Shown: positions 1-6,056 of the stretch, piece after piece
Layout of the letters: every line of letters starts with the position of its first letter
How positions within the stretch are numbered: the stretch's first letter is position 1
Source: an uncultured Oscillospiraceae bacterium
GTDB lineage: Bacteria > Bacillota > Clostridia > Oscillospirales > Oscillospiraceae
NCBI GenBank assembly: GCA_910577415.1
Contig: CAJTLK010000095.1
Location: 1-6,729 of the forward strand
Direction of reading: 5' to 3'
DNA length: 6,729 nucleotides
Notes under the pieces: generated by a model
Database searches by the model: none
Seen by the model: the letters and a program-made list of their open reading frames with translations, nothing else
Told to the model about the DNA's origin: nothing
Translations under genes and position numbers: made by a program

Positions 1-710
1 GCCAGAACAAGGTGGGCGGCACCACCAACGCCAACATCAACTCCGCCATGCTCTATGCCTTTGTCGATCCCGCTTCCCCTGCCGGCGGTATCAGCGTGGA
101 CGGCTGGAAGACTCTGTGGAAGTACTGCGCCGACGGCAAGAGCGGCGGCGATGACTACAAGTACGGCTTCGATCCTCTGAACAAGGGTGACGTTCAGGTC
201 TCCACCTTCTACTCTTCCTCCCTCTACGGCAAGATCGACGCCGCCGCCGAGGGTTCGGCTAACCCCCTGAAGGGCACCATGCAGCCTGAGAACTGGGCCC
301 TGGTGGACATCAAGGACGGCACCTACTACATTGCCGAGTACATTGGCGTTCTGGATAAGGCCGGCCGCTCCGCTGAGGAGACCGAGGCCGTCATGGCCTT
401 CGCCGAGTGGTTTGGCTCCGCCGAGATCCAGGCCGCCTGGGGCGAGGAGTTTGACTCTTTCCCCTGCAACACCGTGGCCGCCAAGGAGCTGTATCCCGAC
501 GGCATCCCCGCCATTTATGAGCTGAAGAACTTTGCTCTGACCAAGGTGGACGGCGACACCACCTATGCCGAGTACGTGGCCGAGCATTCCAGTGAGTGGA
601 CCAATATCATGACCAACCTGGGCTTCTACTGGGCTGACGCCAGCAAGGCCGCCCCCACCCCCGATTGGGATAACCTGGATTGGGCCACCCTGACCCAGAA
701 GGCCGGCTAA
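1..710 (+). CDS. ABC transporter extracellular solute-binding protein, C-terminal part (5' end outside window)
   Basis: The frame is open from the left edge (first whole codon at base 3) and ends at TAA 708-710, giving 235 residues of a protein usually 350-400 residues long. The signal peptide and lipobox expected of a Gram-positive binding lipoprotein would lie upstream and cannot be seen. The visible part is acidic and rich in Gly, Ala, Tyr and Trp, as in secreted binding proteins. It has stretches typical of the family 1 C-terminal lobe: a helix around EETEAVMAFAEWFGSAEIQ, then FPCNTVAAKELYPDG, and a tail ending with NLDWATLTQKAG. It would capture the solute outside the membrane and deliver it to the permease encoded at 1848-3749. 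The ATPase and permease genes downstream support this role. The ligand is not deducible: the wider family binds Fe(3+), polyamines, thiamine or 2-aminoethylphosphonate. The identification comes from context and overall composition more than from a diagnostic motif. Confidence 0.85.
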   Translation, partial: QNKVGGTTNANINSAMLYAFVDPASPAGGISVDGWKTLWKYCADGKSGGDDYKYGFDPLNKGDVQVSTFYSSSLYGKIDAAAEGSANPLKGTMQPENWALVDIKDGTYYIAEYIGVLDKAGRSAEETEAVMAFAEWFGSAEIQAAWGEEFDSFPCNTVAAKELYPDGIPAIYELKNFALTKVDGDTTYAEYVAEHSSEWTNIMTNLGFYWADASKAAPTPDWDNLDWATLTQKAG

Positions 711-742
711 ATCATCTGAACAAACGGCGCAGCCGCGCCAGA

Positions 743-775
743 GCAATGGCGAGCCGTATCCCGGCTCGCCATTGC
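743..775 (+). terminator. Stem-loop after the binding-protein gene (attenuator or mRNA 3'-end stabiliser)
   Basis: A perfect 14-bp inverted repeat (743-756 with 762-775, starting GCAATGGCGAGCC) has a 5-base loop, TATCC. The downstream bases GATTTAT are only mildly T-rich, so this is at best a leaky intrinsic terminator. Such hairpins between a binding-protein gene and its permease/ATPase genes are known to let the binding protein be made in excess by partial termination or by protecting the mRNA 3' end. A small hairpin, GGCGC-AGCC-GCGCC, sits just before it at 726-739. The structure is seen directly; its role is inferred. Confidence 0.6.
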
Positions 776-801
776 GATTTATCCCCACAAAAAACCAGAA
801 A

Positions 802-809
802 AGAGGGAG
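802..809 (+). promoter_or_regulatory. Ribosome binding site that favours the ATG at 819 over the GTG at 813
   Basis: The purine run AGAGGGAG lies 9 bases before ATG 819, a normal spacing. It lies only 3 bases before the in-frame GTG at 813, which is too close. The protein then begins MIRLNNIAVKFG, the usual start of this ATPase family. Confidence 0.65.
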
Positions 810-818
810 CGTGTGCCT

Positions 819-1835
819 ATGATCCGCCTCAATAACATCGCCGTGAAATTCGGCGACTTTACCGCTCTGCATGACATCAATGTCCATGTGGAGGAGGGAG
901 AGTTCTTTACCTTCCTGGGTCCCTCCGGCTGCGGGAAGACTACCACCCTGCGTACCATCACCGGCTTTATCGAGCCGGTGGAGGGTTCCGTGGTGGTCAA
1001 GGGGGAGGACATCACCCATGTACCCATTGAGGAGCGGAACATCGGTATCGTCTTCCAGTCCTATGCCCTGTTTCCCACCATGACGGTCTACGACAACATC
1101 GCCTTCGGCCTGAAACTTAAAAAGCTGAGTAAGAAGGAGATCGACGCCAGGGTGCGGGACATCGCCGAAAAGGTGGACCTCAGCGACGAGCAGCTCAAAA
1201 AGGCGGTGAGCCAGCTCTCCGGCGGACAGCAGCAGCGGGTGGCTATCGCCCGGGCTTTGGTAACAGGTCCTGCCATTATCTGTATGGACGAGCCGCTTTC
1301 CAACCTGGACGCCAAGCTCCGGGTGCAGCTGCGCAACGAGCTGAAAAATATGCAGAAGGAGTTTGGCATCACCACCATCTATGTTACCCATGACCAGGAG
1401 GAGGCCCTGACCCTCTCCGACCACATCGCAGTGTTCAACAAGGGCGTCATCGAGCAGATCGGCACCCCCAACGAGGTCTACAACCACTCGGCTACCGAGT
1501 TTGTCTGCAACTTTATCGGCGATATCAACCTGCTGGGGGACGAGGCGGTGAAGGCCCTGAACGCCGGCGGCGGGAGCCTGGACCCTGCCCAGCACAACTA
1601 CATCCGCCTGGAGCGCATCCATGTGAACGTGGAGCCCAAGCCGGGCAGCGTGGTCATTGAGGGTAGGGTGACGAGCCGGGAGTATTACGGTCTTTACATC
1701 AAGTATTATATCTACGCCGCCGGCCAGACCATCAAGGTCATCGAAAAGAACGACGGCGTCAACATCTATGAGGCGGGCCAGACGGTTAAGGTGGTCATGG
1801 ACCCCAAAGACGTGATGGCCTATCCCGCGCAGTAA
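819..1835 (+). CDS. ABC transporter ATP-binding protein, PotA/FbpC type with TOBE-like C-terminus
   Basis: This is the cytoplasmic ATPase that powers the importer; 338 residues is normal for the iron/polyamine/2-aminoethylphosphonate class. All nucleotide-binding motifs are present: Walker A GPSGCGKT at 34-41, Q-loop Q80 (FQSYALFP follows the usual pattern), ABC signature LSGGQQQ at 133-139, Walker B IICMDEP with D157 and E158, D-loop SNLDAKL and switch histidine H191 (THDQEEA). After about residue 235 (NFIGDINLL) comes a beta-rich C-terminal part resembling the TOBE domain, which in this family stabilises the dimer and can sense substrate. ATG 819 is preferred to the in-frame GTG at 813 because of ribosome-binding-site spacing. 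The stop is 12 bases before the permease start, so the two genes are surely co-transcribed. ATPase function is very secure; the transported substrate is not. Confidence 0.95.
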   Translation: MIRLNNIAVKFGDFTALHDINVHVEEGEFFTFLGPSGCGKTTTLRTITGFIEPVEGSVVVKGEDITHVPIEERNIGIVFQSYALFPTMTVYDNIAFGLKLKKLSKKEIDARVRDIAEKVDLSDEQLKKAVSQLSGGQQQRVAIARALVTGPAIICMDEPLSNLDAKLRVQLRNELKNMQKEFGITTIYVTHDQEEALTLSDHIAVFNKGVIEQIGTPNEVYNHSATEFVCNFIGDINLLGDEAVKALNAGGGSLDPAQHNYIRLERIHVNVEPKPGSVVIEGRVTSREYYGLYIKYYIYAAGQTIKVIEKNDGVNIYEAGQTVKVVMDPKDVMAYPAQ

Positions 1836-1847
1836 GGGGGGAGGAGT

Positions 1848-3749
1848 ATGAACACCAAGCGCTCTAAGCTCTCCCCGGCGCTGCTGCTGAAGGTCTTCGG
1901 CGGCGCGTTCTTCCTCTATCTTTTCCTGGGCTTTATGCTCCTGCCCTGCCTCAACACTCTGGGCAGCATCTTTACCACAAAGAACGCCGCCGGGGAGACC
2001 GATCCTCTGGCAGTCATCCGCTTTTTCTTTGCCGGGAATATGGGGACCTTTGTATGGAACTCCCTGAAGCTGGCTATTTGCCTGGTGGTGACGGTGAACA
2101 TCGTAGGCGTGTCCATCGTTCTGCTCACCGAGTATTTTGACATCAAGGGCGCCCGCATCCTCCGCCTGGGGTATATGACCACCATGATCTATTCCGGCGT
2201 GGCCCTGGTCACGGGCTATCTCTTCCTCTATGCCAAGGACGGTATTCTCACCGCCGCCATGGCCGAAGCCTTTCCCGGCTTCAATGTGGACTGGTTTTCC
2301 GGGTTCAACGCGGTGCTCTTCACCATGACCTTTGCCTGTACCAGTAACCACGCCCTATTCCTCCGCAACGCTATCCGGGGCATCGACTACAATACGGTGG
2401 AGGCGGCGAGGAACATGGGGGCCAAGCCCTTTAAGGTGCTGCGGAAGGTGGTTTTCCCCACCCTGGTGCCCACCATGTTTTCCCTGACGGTCATGACCTT
2501 CATCACCGGCCTGTGCGCCATGTCGGCCCCCACTCTGCTGGGCTACGACTCCATCAACCCGGAGATCGTCCGTCTGGCCGGCTCCTCGGTGGCCGACGAG
2601 GCATTCCCCCAGGCACGGGCCGCCCTGCTGTCGGTGATCCTGGCCCTCTTTACCATCGTACTGCTGACGGTGCTCTCCTCCTACGAGCGCAAGGGCCACT
2701 ACCTGTCGGTATCCAAGACCAAGGCCAAGCTCCAAAAGCAGAAGATCACCAACCCCATAGCCAACGTGCTGGCCCATATCTACGCCTATGTCCTCTTCAT
2801 TATCTACATGACTCCCGTGGTGATGATCATCGTCTTCTCCTTCCAGACCTACGGGGCCATCCGTATGAAGCGGCTGGACCTGAGAGAGTGGACCCTTATC
2901 AACTTTTTCGGGACTCAGGACTATGAGTATCTGACCAACCGGGGCAAATATAAGACCCGGGAGGGAGCTATCTCCGGCCTCTTCGCCAACGAGGCCACCC
3001 TGGGCGGCATCAAACTCAGCTTCATCATGTCGGCCATCGCCGCCGCCCTGGCCTGTGTCATTGTGGTCATCGCCTGTAACTACATTTTTAAAAATAGAAG
3101 CAAGAAGACCGGCATTGCCCTGGAGTACAGCCTGCTTTTCCCTTGGCTGCTGCCCACCATCCTCATCTGCTACTCCTACCGGGTGTATTTCAACAGCAAC
3201 GACGTCTGGTATGTGGGCGGGACCAACCTCTATCTGGAAAACCATGTGCGGCTGCTCAGTATTTTGGCCTATACGGTGGTCAAGTTGCCCTTCTCCCTGC
3301 GCATGATAAAAGCGGCCTTCTACGCCATCGACGAGGAGCTGGAGGATGCGGCGAGGAACCTGGGTTCCAGCGGACTGACCACTTTCCTGAAGGTAAAGCT
3401 GCCCATTATTTTGCCCTCGGTGCTGGCGGTCTTTGCCCTGAACTTCAACGCCCTGTTCACCGAGTACGATATGTCCGCCACCTTTGCCAGCTCCTACGGT
3501 ACCACCTACGCCATGGTCATCCAGGCCATGTGCCGGGAGGAGGGGCTGTACGGCTACAACGTCAACGCCTCGGGACGGCGATGCGCGTCCACGGTGTTTA
3601 TTATGATCGTGTCGGGCATTATCCTCTACCTGGTCTACGGCGTAGGCTCCCGGGACCTGGGCGAGCGGCTGGAGATCAAGGACCGGCGGAGAAAGCGCCG
3701 GGAGAGGCTGATGGCTAAGCTTCACCGGGCGCCGAAGACGTCGGTATAG
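1848..3749 (+). CDS. ABC transporter permease, two fused membrane domains (FbpB/SfuB-like architecture)
   Basis: This 633-residue integral membrane protein forms the whole translocation channel. It carries two permease domains in tandem, each with the cytoplasmic EAA coupling loop that contacts the ATPase: EAARNMGAKPFKVLRKVVFP at 185-204 and EDAARNLGSSGLTTFLKVKL starting at 499. Hydrophobic segments, estimated by eye, lie near 16-36, 72-94, 107-128, 153-172, 205-230 and 258-277 in the first half, and near 312-332, 388-412, 427-445, 468-485, 520-540 and 580-600 in the second, so about twelve in all. A basic linker (about 280-305) joins the halves, and the C-terminus is strongly basic (KDRRRKRRER), as expected for a cytoplasmic tail. 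The second half has a long Tyr-rich external loop at about 333-385. The start has a strong ribosome binding site, GGGGGGAGGAG, at 1836-1846. Fused permeases of this size are typical of Fe(3+) importers and some 2-aminoethylphosphonate importers. Confidence 0.93.
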   Translation: MNTKRSKLSPALLLKVFGGAFFLYLFLGFMLLPCLNTLGSIFTTKNAAGETDPLAVIRFFFAGNMGTFVWNSLKLAICLVVTVNIVGVSIVLLTEYFDIKGARILRLGYMTTMIYSGVALVTGYLFLYAKDGILTAAMAEAFPGFNVDWFSGFNAVLFTMTFACTSNHALFLRNAIRGIDYNTVEAARNMGAKPFKVLRKVVFPTLVPTMFSLTVMTFITGLCAMSAPTLLGYDSINPEIVRLAGSSVADEAFPQARAALLSVILALFTIVLLTVLSSYERKGHYLSVSKTKAKLQKQKITNPIANVLAHIYAYVLFIIYMTPVVMIIVFSFQTYGAIRMKRLDLREWTLINFFGTQDYEYLTNRGKYKTREGAISGLFANEATLGGIKLSFIMSAIAAALACVIVVIACNYIFKNRSKKTGIALEYSLLFPWLLPTILICYSYRVYFNSNDVWYVGGTNLYLENHVRLLSILAYTVVKLPFSLRMIKAAFYAIDEELEDAARNLGSSGLTTFLKVKLPIILPSVLAVFALNFNALFTEYDMSATFASSYGTTYAMVIQAMCREEGLYGYNVNASGRRCASTVFIMIVSGIILYLVYGVGSRDLGERLEIKDRRRKRRERLMAKLHRAPKTSV

Positions 3750-3761
3750 GGAGGCGCTGGG

Positions 3762-4379
3762 ATGATCCGTAACATTGTCTTTGATATGGGCCAGGTGCTT
3801 ATCTACTTTCACCCGGAGATGTTTTTTGACCGGATGGGAGTGCCTCAGGCTGACCGGCCTATTCTGGAGCGGGAGATGTTCCGCAGTGTAGAGTGGACCC
3901 AGACAGACCGGGGCACCTTGGACGAGGCTGGAGCGGTAGAGGCTTTCTGCGCCAGGCTCCCGGAGCGGCTCCACGGCTATGTCCACACTATGGTGCGGGA
4001 CTGGTGGAAGGAACCGCTGCTGCCGGTGCCGGGAATGGCGGAGCTTATCGCCGAGCTGAAGGAGCTGGGCTATGGCGTCTATCTGCTCTCCAACGCCTCC
4101 TCCCGGCTCCATGAGTACTTTCCGCGTATCCCCGGCAGCGAGTATTTCGACGGCAAGCTTGTCTCGGCGGATTGGAAGCAGCTCAAGCCCGAGCGGGAGA
4201 TCTTCCAGACCCTCTTCCGGGAATTTGGCTTAAAGCCGGAGGAGTGCCTTTTTGTGGACGATCTGCCCCAGAATGTGGAGGGGGCGAGGTTCTCTGGTAT
4301 GAGTGGAATTATCTTCCGGGACGACGTGCCCCGGCTTCGCCGGGAGCTGAACGCCGCCGGAGTGCCGGTGAAGGTGTAA
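3762..4379 (+). CDS. HAD-superfamily phosphatase, subfamily IA (YihX-like)
   Basis: This predicted soluble phosphatase has 205 residues, the normal size for HAD subfamily IA. Motif I is FDMGQV with nucleophile D8. The second Asp of the common DxD is Gly (G10), as in E. coli YihX (FDLGNV), an alpha-glucose-1-phosphatase. Motif II is LLSNAS with S110 and N111, motif III is K142 (LKPE), and motif IV is the Asp pair D166-D167 in FVDDLPQN. The helical cap lies between about residues 15 and 90. Its ribosome binding site GGGAGG (3749-3754) shares a base with the permease stop codon, with 7 bases to the ATG, so it is the last cistron of the ABC operon. That position suggests it acts on an imported phosphorylated compound or a downstream metabolite, but nothing in the sequence names the substrate. 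It could equally be a general housekeeping phosphatase carried along. Confidence 0.9.
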   Translation: MIRNIVFDMGQVLIYFHPEMFFDRMGVPQADRPILEREMFRSVEWTQTDRGTLDEAGAVEAFCARLPERLHGYVHTMVRDWWKEPLLPVPGMAELIAELKELGYGVYLLSNASSRLHEYFPRIPGSEYFDGKLVSADWKQLKPEREIFQTLFREFGLKPEECLFVDDLPQNVEGARFSGMSGIIFRDDVPRLRRELNAAGVPVKV

Positions 4380-4394
4380 AATATGAAACAGGAA

Positions 4395-4428
4395 AGCGGG
4401 CCGCGAATCATCGCGGCCCGCTCTTTTT
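4395..4428 (+). terminator. Rho-independent terminator of the ABC transporter operon
   Basis: A perfect 12-bp GC-rich stem (4395-4406 with 4411-4422, AGCGGGCCGCGA) with loop ATCA is followed by C and five T (4424-4428). It starts 15 bases after the phosphatase stop. Read on the other strand, the same hairpin lies 20 bases beyond the stop of the convergent gene at 4442-4912, but there the tail is only TTCCTGTTT, so it may also serve that gene weakly. Confidence 0.92.
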
Positions 4429-4441
4429 ATCGTATTTCGCC

Positions 4442-4912
4442 TCAGCCCTTCCGGGCCTTTTCCTTGCCTGTGGCCTCCTCGATCCGGATGCCCCACACTC
4501 CGGTGACGTTGAGGCTCCGGGCGGCGGCCTTGTCAAAGTCGGCCATGTGATCCGGCAGAAGCTTTTGACACAGCGCGCGCAGAGCCTCGGTCTTTTCCAG
4601 CGGGTCGGTGAGCTCAAAGGCGGAGCCGGTGATCACGGCGCTGCGGAAGAAGGTGGTATAGTTGAGTTCATTGGCAATATAGAGCGGTTGGGTGTCGGTG
4701 ACGAAGCTGACGCACACCCGGGCGTCGGTACGCAGCCGGTCCAGCTTTTGTCCCTGAAGGGCGCAGTGGAAGTAGAGATCGTCGCCCACACGCACAAAGG
4801 AGAGCGGGATGCAATAAGGCGCCTCTCCGGCCAGGGCCATCACGCCGTACTCACATTGGTCGATGACCTCGTAGGCAAACTCCCGTCCCCGCTCCCGGTC
4901 TTTCCGTCTCAT
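4442..4912 (-). CDS. NimA-like protein of the pyridoxamine 5'-phosphate oxidase superfamily (FMN-binding split barrel)
   Basis: The 156-residue product has the length and layout of NimA-like split-barrel flavoproteins. It has the N-terminal MRRKDRE that is very characteristic of this group, a short helix (EFAYEVIDQC), then strands YGVMALAGEAPYCIPLSF and DLYFHCALQGQKLDRLR. H49 in YFHCALQG occupies the place of the family's conserved His near the cofactor, and the following basic segment fits FMN-phosphate contacts. Later segments are ARVCVSFV and TTFFRSAVITGSAFEL. The family includes NimA nitroimidazole reductases, but most members in anaerobes have unknown substrates and need not give drug resistance. 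The ribosome binding site GGGGGGAG (complement of 4920-4927) lies 7 bases before the ATG. It is a single gene, convergent with the ABC operon and divergent from the antiterminator gene. Confidence 0.88.
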   Translation of the reverse strand: MRRKDRERGREFAYEVIDQCEYGVMALAGEAPYCIPLSFVRVGDDLYFHCALQGQKLDRLRTDARVCVSFVTDTQPLYIANELNYTTFFRSAVITGSAFELTDPLEKTEALRALCQKLLPDHMADFDKAAARSLNVTGVWGIRIEEATGKEKARKG

Positions 4913-4946
4913 AAGCGATCTCCCCCCGCAGTTGATTTGGAGTTAA

Positions 4947-4975
4947 AGTATATCATACCCCGGTCTTTTTCACAA
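4947..4975 (-). promoter_or_regulatory. Sigma-A-type promoter for the NimA-like gene
   Basis: Reading leftward on the minus strand, a -35 box TTGTGA (complement of 4970-4975) is followed after 17 bases by a -10 box TATACT (complement of 4947-4952). The start of transcription would fall near 4940, giving a short leader before the ATG at 4912. The match is judged by eye. Confidence 0.65.
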
Positions 4976-5059
4976 GTTGGGAAGAGAAAGGCGGGAGATC
5001 AATTTGGAATTGTATAAAATGCACAAATTATCTGCAAAATACTTGTTTGATTTAGCGCA

Positions 5060-5089
5060 TTGACAGAGAAAGCGGGGCTGTGATATATT
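5060..5089 (+). promoter_or_regulatory. Sigma-A-type promoter of the bgl-type antiterminator/PTS operon
   Basis: A perfect -35 box TTGACA (5060-5065) is followed after 18 bases by TATATT (5084-5089), with an extended TG motif at 5081-5082. The expected transcript start is near 5096-5098, so the RAT element at 5101 would lie almost at the 5' end of the RNA, the usual place for such leaders. Confidence 0.75.
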
Positions 5090-5100
5090 TTCGTCAGAAA

Positions 5101-5128
5101 GGCTTGTTACTCTTTGGGAGGCATTACC
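5101..5128 (+). promoter_or_regulatory. RAT element: RNA target of the BglG/LicT-family antiterminator
   Basis: The 28-base element begins GGCTTGTTACT and ends AGGCATTACC, close to the family RAT pattern that begins GGATTGTTACT and ends AGGCAAAACC (recalled, not searched). The upper stem is C5110-T5111-C5112 with G5118-A5119-G5120 over the loop TTTGG. The internal-loop bases GTTA and GGCA, which the protein contacts in characterised RATs, are kept. The lower stem retains GG/CC, but the next bases (CTT against TTA) no longer pair well. It lies 95 bases before the antiterminator gene start and overlaps the terminator arm. The matching CAT RNA-binding domain is encoded at 5224-6051. Confidence 0.78.
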
Positions 5129-5202
5129 TTTGCTTTGAAAGCGGTGTTTTAGGCATTTACTTTCAGCAATGGGTGTGCTGCGTCCAAAGAGTTTTTTCTT
5201 TT
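5109..5202 (+). terminator. Leader terminator competing with the RAT element
   Basis: Bases 5109-5117 (ACTCTTTGG) pair perfectly with 5184-5192 (CCAAAGAGT), with a further G-T pair at 5118/5183. The right arm runs straight into the T tract TTTTTTCTTTT (5192-5202). The left arm is the upper-stem strand and loop of the RAT, so the two folds exclude each other. The enclosed 64 bases contain a local hairpin, CAGCA 5164-5168 with TGCTG 5176-5180, which shortens the effective loop. The long span makes this less canonical than the compact bgl terminators; the pairing and T tract are seen, the function is inferred. Confidence 0.62.
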
Positions 5203-5207
5203 CCGGC

Positions 5208-5216
5208 GAGGGGGGA
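5208..5216 (+). promoter_or_regulatory. Ribosome binding site that fixes the antiterminator start at 5224
   Basis: GAGGGGGGA ends 7 bases before ATG 5224. This supports that start over the in-frame upstream codons from 5080, which would translate through the promoter's -10 box, the RAT and the terminator. Confidence 0.8.
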
Positions 5217-5223
5217 CGAGAGC

Positions 5224-6051
5224 ATGCGGATCATCAAGAAGATCAACAATAATGTTGCCCTTTGTGTGGATCACAGTGGCCGGGAAGTCGTGGCGATGGG
5301 CAAGGGTCTGGGCTTTGGGCAGATCCCCCGGGAAGTCCCCCTCCGGGAGATCGAGCGGACCTTTTACGACCTGGACGCCGCTGGCCAGGGCGCGCTGCGT
5401 GATATACCGGACAATGTGCTGCTCTTTGCCGCCCGGATCATTGACGCCGCCGCCAGCGAACTGCCCTACGAGCTTTCCACCAACGCGGTGCTGCTGCTGG
5501 CCGATCATATCGCCTTCATCCTGGAGCGAAATAAGAAGCGGATGAATGTGCGTATGCCCCTGGCCTACGACGTGCAGCAGACCTATCCGGTGGAGTATGA
5601 GCTGGCGCGGAGGGCAGTGCGGCAAATTCGGCAGGAGTTTACCGTAGGGATCGCCGACGATGAGGCTGCCGGAATCGCCCTCAACCTGGCGGGCAGCCGG
5701 GAGGAGACCCAGGCACAGGAGGGCGGAGGGGACGACGGCGATATGCTGGAGGCCATTACCCGGATGGTGGAGGAGCACTTCGGCATCCGGGTAGAGCGGG
5801 AGGGCTTCAACTACGCCCGCTTTGCCACCCATCTTCAATATCTCTTCCAGCGGGTACATCAGAACAAGAGCATCGACAGTGAGAATATCCGAATGTACAA
5901 GGACCTGCGAAGCGAATTTCCAGATATATCAGATTGCGTCGAGAAGATCGCTGCCCACATGGATCAGGAGTGGACGTGCACGATCTCGGAGGAAGAAAAG
6001 CTCTATCTCATCCTCCATGTCAACCGCATCTGCGCCAAAGAGGGCCAGTGA
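5224..6051 (+). CDS. licT: BglG/LicT-family transcription antiterminator (CAT-PRD1-PRD2)
   Basis: This RNA-binding, PTS-controlled antiterminator has 275 residues, matching LicT and BglG. The CAT RNA-binding domain (1-55) opens with the hallmark MRIIKKINNNVAL and GKGLGFG (27-33). PRD1 spans about 65-170 and PRD2 about 172-275. Aligning by eye with LicT, the regulatory histidines are H95 in PRD1 (LADHIAFILER), H203 (RFATHLQYL) and H265 (YLILHVNRI) in PRD2. The second PRD1 position is Asn, N154 (IALNLAG). In the family, the EII of the cognate sugar phosphorylates PRD1 to inactivate, and HPr phosphorylates PRD2 to activate. The dimer then binds the RAT and stops formation of the terminator. The RAT in its own leader and the PTS gene 125 bases downstream indicate autoregulation and control of that transporter. 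The symbol is by family resemblance; the true inducer, probably a beta-glucoside, is not shown. Confidence 0.93.
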   Translation: MRIIKKINNNVALCVDHSGREVVAMGKGLGFGQIPREVPLREIERTFYDLDAAGQGALRDIPDNVLLFAARIIDAAASELPYELSTNAVLLLADHIAFILERNKKRMNVRMPLAYDVQQTYPVEYELARRAVRQIRQEFTVGIADDEAAGIALNLAGSREETQAQEGGGDDGDMLEAITRMVEEHFGIRVEREGFNYARFATHLQYLFQRVHQNKSIDSENIRMYKDLRSEFPDISDCVEKIAAHMDQEWTCTISEEEKLYLILHVNRICAKEGQ

Positions 6052-6056
6052 GCCAC

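Noticed and set aside
2355..4112. A 585-codon open frame on the minus strand across the permease and phosphatase genes
   Set aside because: It lies antisense to two well-supported genes. Its product is a low-complexity mix rich in Gly, Gln, His, Asp and Val with no domain, as expected from reading GC-rich codons backwards.
4383..4430. A small plus-strand ATG frame beginning just after the phosphatase stop
   Set aside because: It reads through the terminator hairpin, has no proper ribosome binding site and turns into antisense of the NimA-like gene.
4172..5017. A long plus-strand frame running from the phosphatase gene through the terminator into the promoter spacer
   Set aside because: It overlaps the phosphatase in another frame, crosses a strong terminator and is antisense to the NimA-like gene.
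5151..5160. A possible second RAT, because AGGCATTTAC repeats the RAT end AGGCATTACC
   Set aside because: Only the 3' half-motif is repeated. No GGxTTGTTACT-like 5' half precedes it.
5080..5223. N-terminal extension of the antiterminator from an upstream in-frame start
   Set aside because: The family's CAT domain begins exactly at the Met encoded at 5224, which has a good ribosome binding site. The extension would cover the -10 box, RAT and terminator.
5149..5859. A 236-codon minus-strand frame over the antiterminator gene
   Set aside because: It is antisense to a clear BglG-family gene. The product has no recognisable motif and would start inside the RNA switch.
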